A stretch of DNA of 7,380 nucleotides from Vulcanimicrobiia bacterium (lineage in GTDB: Bacteria > Vulcanimicrobiota > Vulcanimicrobiia > Vulcanimicrobiales > Vulcanimicrobiaceae), in contig JANWKW010000031.1 of NCBI GenBank assembly GCA_025451135.1, forward strand, positions 1 through 7,380, given 5' to 3'. This document shows, piece by piece, positions 6,232 through 7,380 of the stretch. Each line of letters starts with the position of its first letter. The first letter of the stretch is position 1. A program made the translations under genes and the position numbers. The notes under the pieces were generated by a model, which worked only from the letters and a program-made list of their open reading frames with translations, was not told where the DNA came from and did not search any database.

Positions 6232-7380
6232 GCCGGACGCGCGTGGTGATCTTGGGCGGCGGATTCGCCGGCGTGGCGACCGCGCGCGCGCTCGACCGAG
6301 CCGGCCGCAAGCGGGTGGACGTGACGCTGGTGAATCGCGAGAACTTCACGCTGTTCACGCCGATGCTGCCCGAGGTCGCGGCCGGGTCGATCGAGGGACG
6401 CGACATCATGCGGCCGCTACGGGCGGCATTCGCGAACCGACCGTCGCTGCGGTTCGAACTGGGCGACGCGATCGGCGCCGATACCGGCCGGAAGACGGTG
6501 ACGGTCCGGCATCCGATCACCCACGACGAGAAGTCGCTTGCATACGACGAACTAGTGCTGGCGCTGGGCTCGACCGCGTCGACCATGGGCGTGCCGGGGG
6601 TGGCGGAGTCCGCGCTGCCGTTCAAGACGATGGCGGACGCCGAGACCGTGCGCAGGCGCGTGCTCGGCGCGTTGGAGGCGGCGGCCGGGACGACCGATCT
6701 GCTCGAGCGCGATCGCCTGCTGCGGTTCGCGATCGCCGGCGGCAACTTCACCGGCGTCGAGCTGGCGGGCGAACTGCGCGCGTTTCTCTCCTCGATCCTG
6801 GCGTACTATCCCGGCATCGATCCGGAAGCGGTCGAGTTGGTGCTGGTGGAGTCGGGCGAGAGACTGCTCGGCCACTTGCCCGAGAAGTTCGGGAAGTATG
6901 CGGCCGCGGTCTTGAGCGGGCGCGGCATCTCGCTGCGTCTGCGCGAGGAAGTGGCGGCGGTCGACGACGGCGGGATCACGCTGCGCGGCGGCGAGCGGAT
7001 CGCGAGCGCGACGGTGGTGTGGGCGGCCGGCGAGAGGCCGTCGCCGCTCGCCGAAGCGCTCGGGCTCAAGACCGACAAGCGCGGCGCGATCGAGACCGGG
7101 CCGGATTTCGCGGTGAGCCCGCACGTGTGGGCGCTGGGCGATTGCGCGGCGGTGCCGCGTCCGCACGGCGGCACGTACGCCCCGCTCGCGCAGAACGCGA
7201 TCCGCGAGGGCGCACTGTTGGCACGCAACATCCTGGCGCGGATCGCGGGCAGGCCGACGCGGCCGTTTCGGTACCGCGAACTCGGACAGATGGCCTCGCT
7301 CGGAAACCGGACCGGCATGGCGGCGCTGCCCGGCGGACATATGCTCGACGGATTGCCGGCGTGGCTGCTGTGGCGCGCGT
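6228..7380 (+). CDS. Type II NADH dehydrogenase-like FAD oxidoreductase (NDH-2 family), C-terminus cut by window edge
   Basis: The frame from the ATG at 6228 stays open to the right edge, giving 384 residues. An N-terminal dinucleotide fold has VVILGGGFAGVATARAL (GxGxxG at 10-15), which binds FAD. FTLFTPMLPEVAAG (40-53) is typical of NDH-2. A second nucleotide-binding fold has FAIAGGNFTGVELAGEL (167-183). The second FAD motif is VWALGDCAAVP (300-310), followed by APLAQNAIREG (318-328) and GQMASLGNRTGMA (353-365), the usual NDH-2 order. The last residues (LPAWLLWRA) begin the membrane-associating C-terminal segment; roughly 30-70 residues are missing. Family members transfer electrons from NADH to quinone without pumping protons. 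The ATG overlaps the upstream stop by 4 nt (ATGA), implying translational coupling. In the second fold the third glycine of the usual GGG is Asn173, so NADH use is likely but not assured. Another quinone-linked flavoprotein of the same family is the alternative. Confidence 0.88.
   Translation, partial: MSRTRVVILGGGFAGVATARALDRAGRKRVDVTLVNRENFTLFTPMLPEVAAGSIEGRDIMRPLRAAFANRPSLRFELGDAIGADTGRKTVTVRHPITHDEKSLAYDELVLALGSTASTMGVPGVAESALPFKTMADAETVRRRVLGALEAAAGTTDLLERDRLLRFAIAGGNFTGVELAGELRAFLSSILAYYPGIDPEAVELVLVESGERLLGHLPEKFGKYAAAVLSGRGISLRLREEVAAVDDGGITLRGGERIASATVVWAAGERPSPLAEALGLKTDKRGAIETGPDFAVSPHVWALGDCAAVPRPHGGTYAPLAQNAIREGALLARNILARIAGRPTRPFRYRELGQMASLGNRTGMAALPGGHMLDGLPAWLLWRA

Noticed and set aside
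1500..6736. Six copies of GCGATCGC (1500, 2035, 2650, 4015, 6709, 6729), a sequence known as HIP1 in cyanobacteria
   Set aside because: This is more than random composition would give, but all copies fall inside codon strings such as Ala-Ile-Ala or Arg-Asp-Arg using this genome's preferred codons (GCG, ATC, GAT, CGC). Codon bias is a sufficient explanation and nothing else here points to a cyanobacterium. A whole-genome count corrected for codon use would settle it.
6552..7340. Minus-strand frames opposite the NDH-2-like gene
   Set aside because: The plus strand has an uninterrupted, family-typical frame to the window edge; the minus frames are Arg/Ala-rich with no motifs.

Overview
The window is GC-rich bacterial DNA (about two-thirds G+C by eye) packed with genes on one strand. 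It shows a divergent TetR-type regulator, cut by the left edge, facing a compact block of four co-directional genes, the last cut by the right edge. Strong GC3 codon bias and GTG starts fit a high-GC soil or sediment type of bacterium. I cannot assign a phylum from the sequence. I see no phage, transposase, CRISPR or RNA gene.

Layout. Positions 1-82 (minus) encode the first 27 residues of a TetR-family repressor. Between it and the operon (83-236) lies the only real intergenic region. It is locally AT-rich and holds a perfect 10-bp inverted repeat (99-120), the likely operator for that repressor. The operon then runs: 237-2024, a thiamine-diphosphate (TPP) enzyme of the pyruvate oxidase/acetolactate synthase superfamily; 2026-3138, an enolase-superfamily (mandelate racemase subgroup) dehydratase or racemase; 3157-6231, a 1024-residue FAD plus iron-sulfur D-2-hydroxyacid dehydrogenase (YdiJ-like architecture) with an apparent C-terminal membrane anchor; and 6228-7380+, a type II NADH dehydrogenase-like flavoprotein. 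Gaps are 1 nt, 18 nt and a 4-nt overlap, with no terminator between genes, so they are almost certainly co-transcribed.

How the genes may work together (inference). The flavin/Fe-S dehydrogenase and the NDH-2-like protein, and possibly the TPP enzyme if it acts as a pyruvate:quinone oxidoreductase, would all deliver electrons to the membrane quinone pool without pumping protons. The enolase-superfamily enzyme would abstract a proton alpha to a carboxylate. It could dehydrate a sugar acid to a 2-keto acid or racemise a 2-hydroxy acid, so its product could feed the 2-keto/2-hydroxy acid chemistry of its neighbours. A working picture is a TetR-controlled, ligand-induced module for oxidising 2-hydroxy/2-keto acids with direct entry into respiration. 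The actual substrates cannot be read from the sequence.
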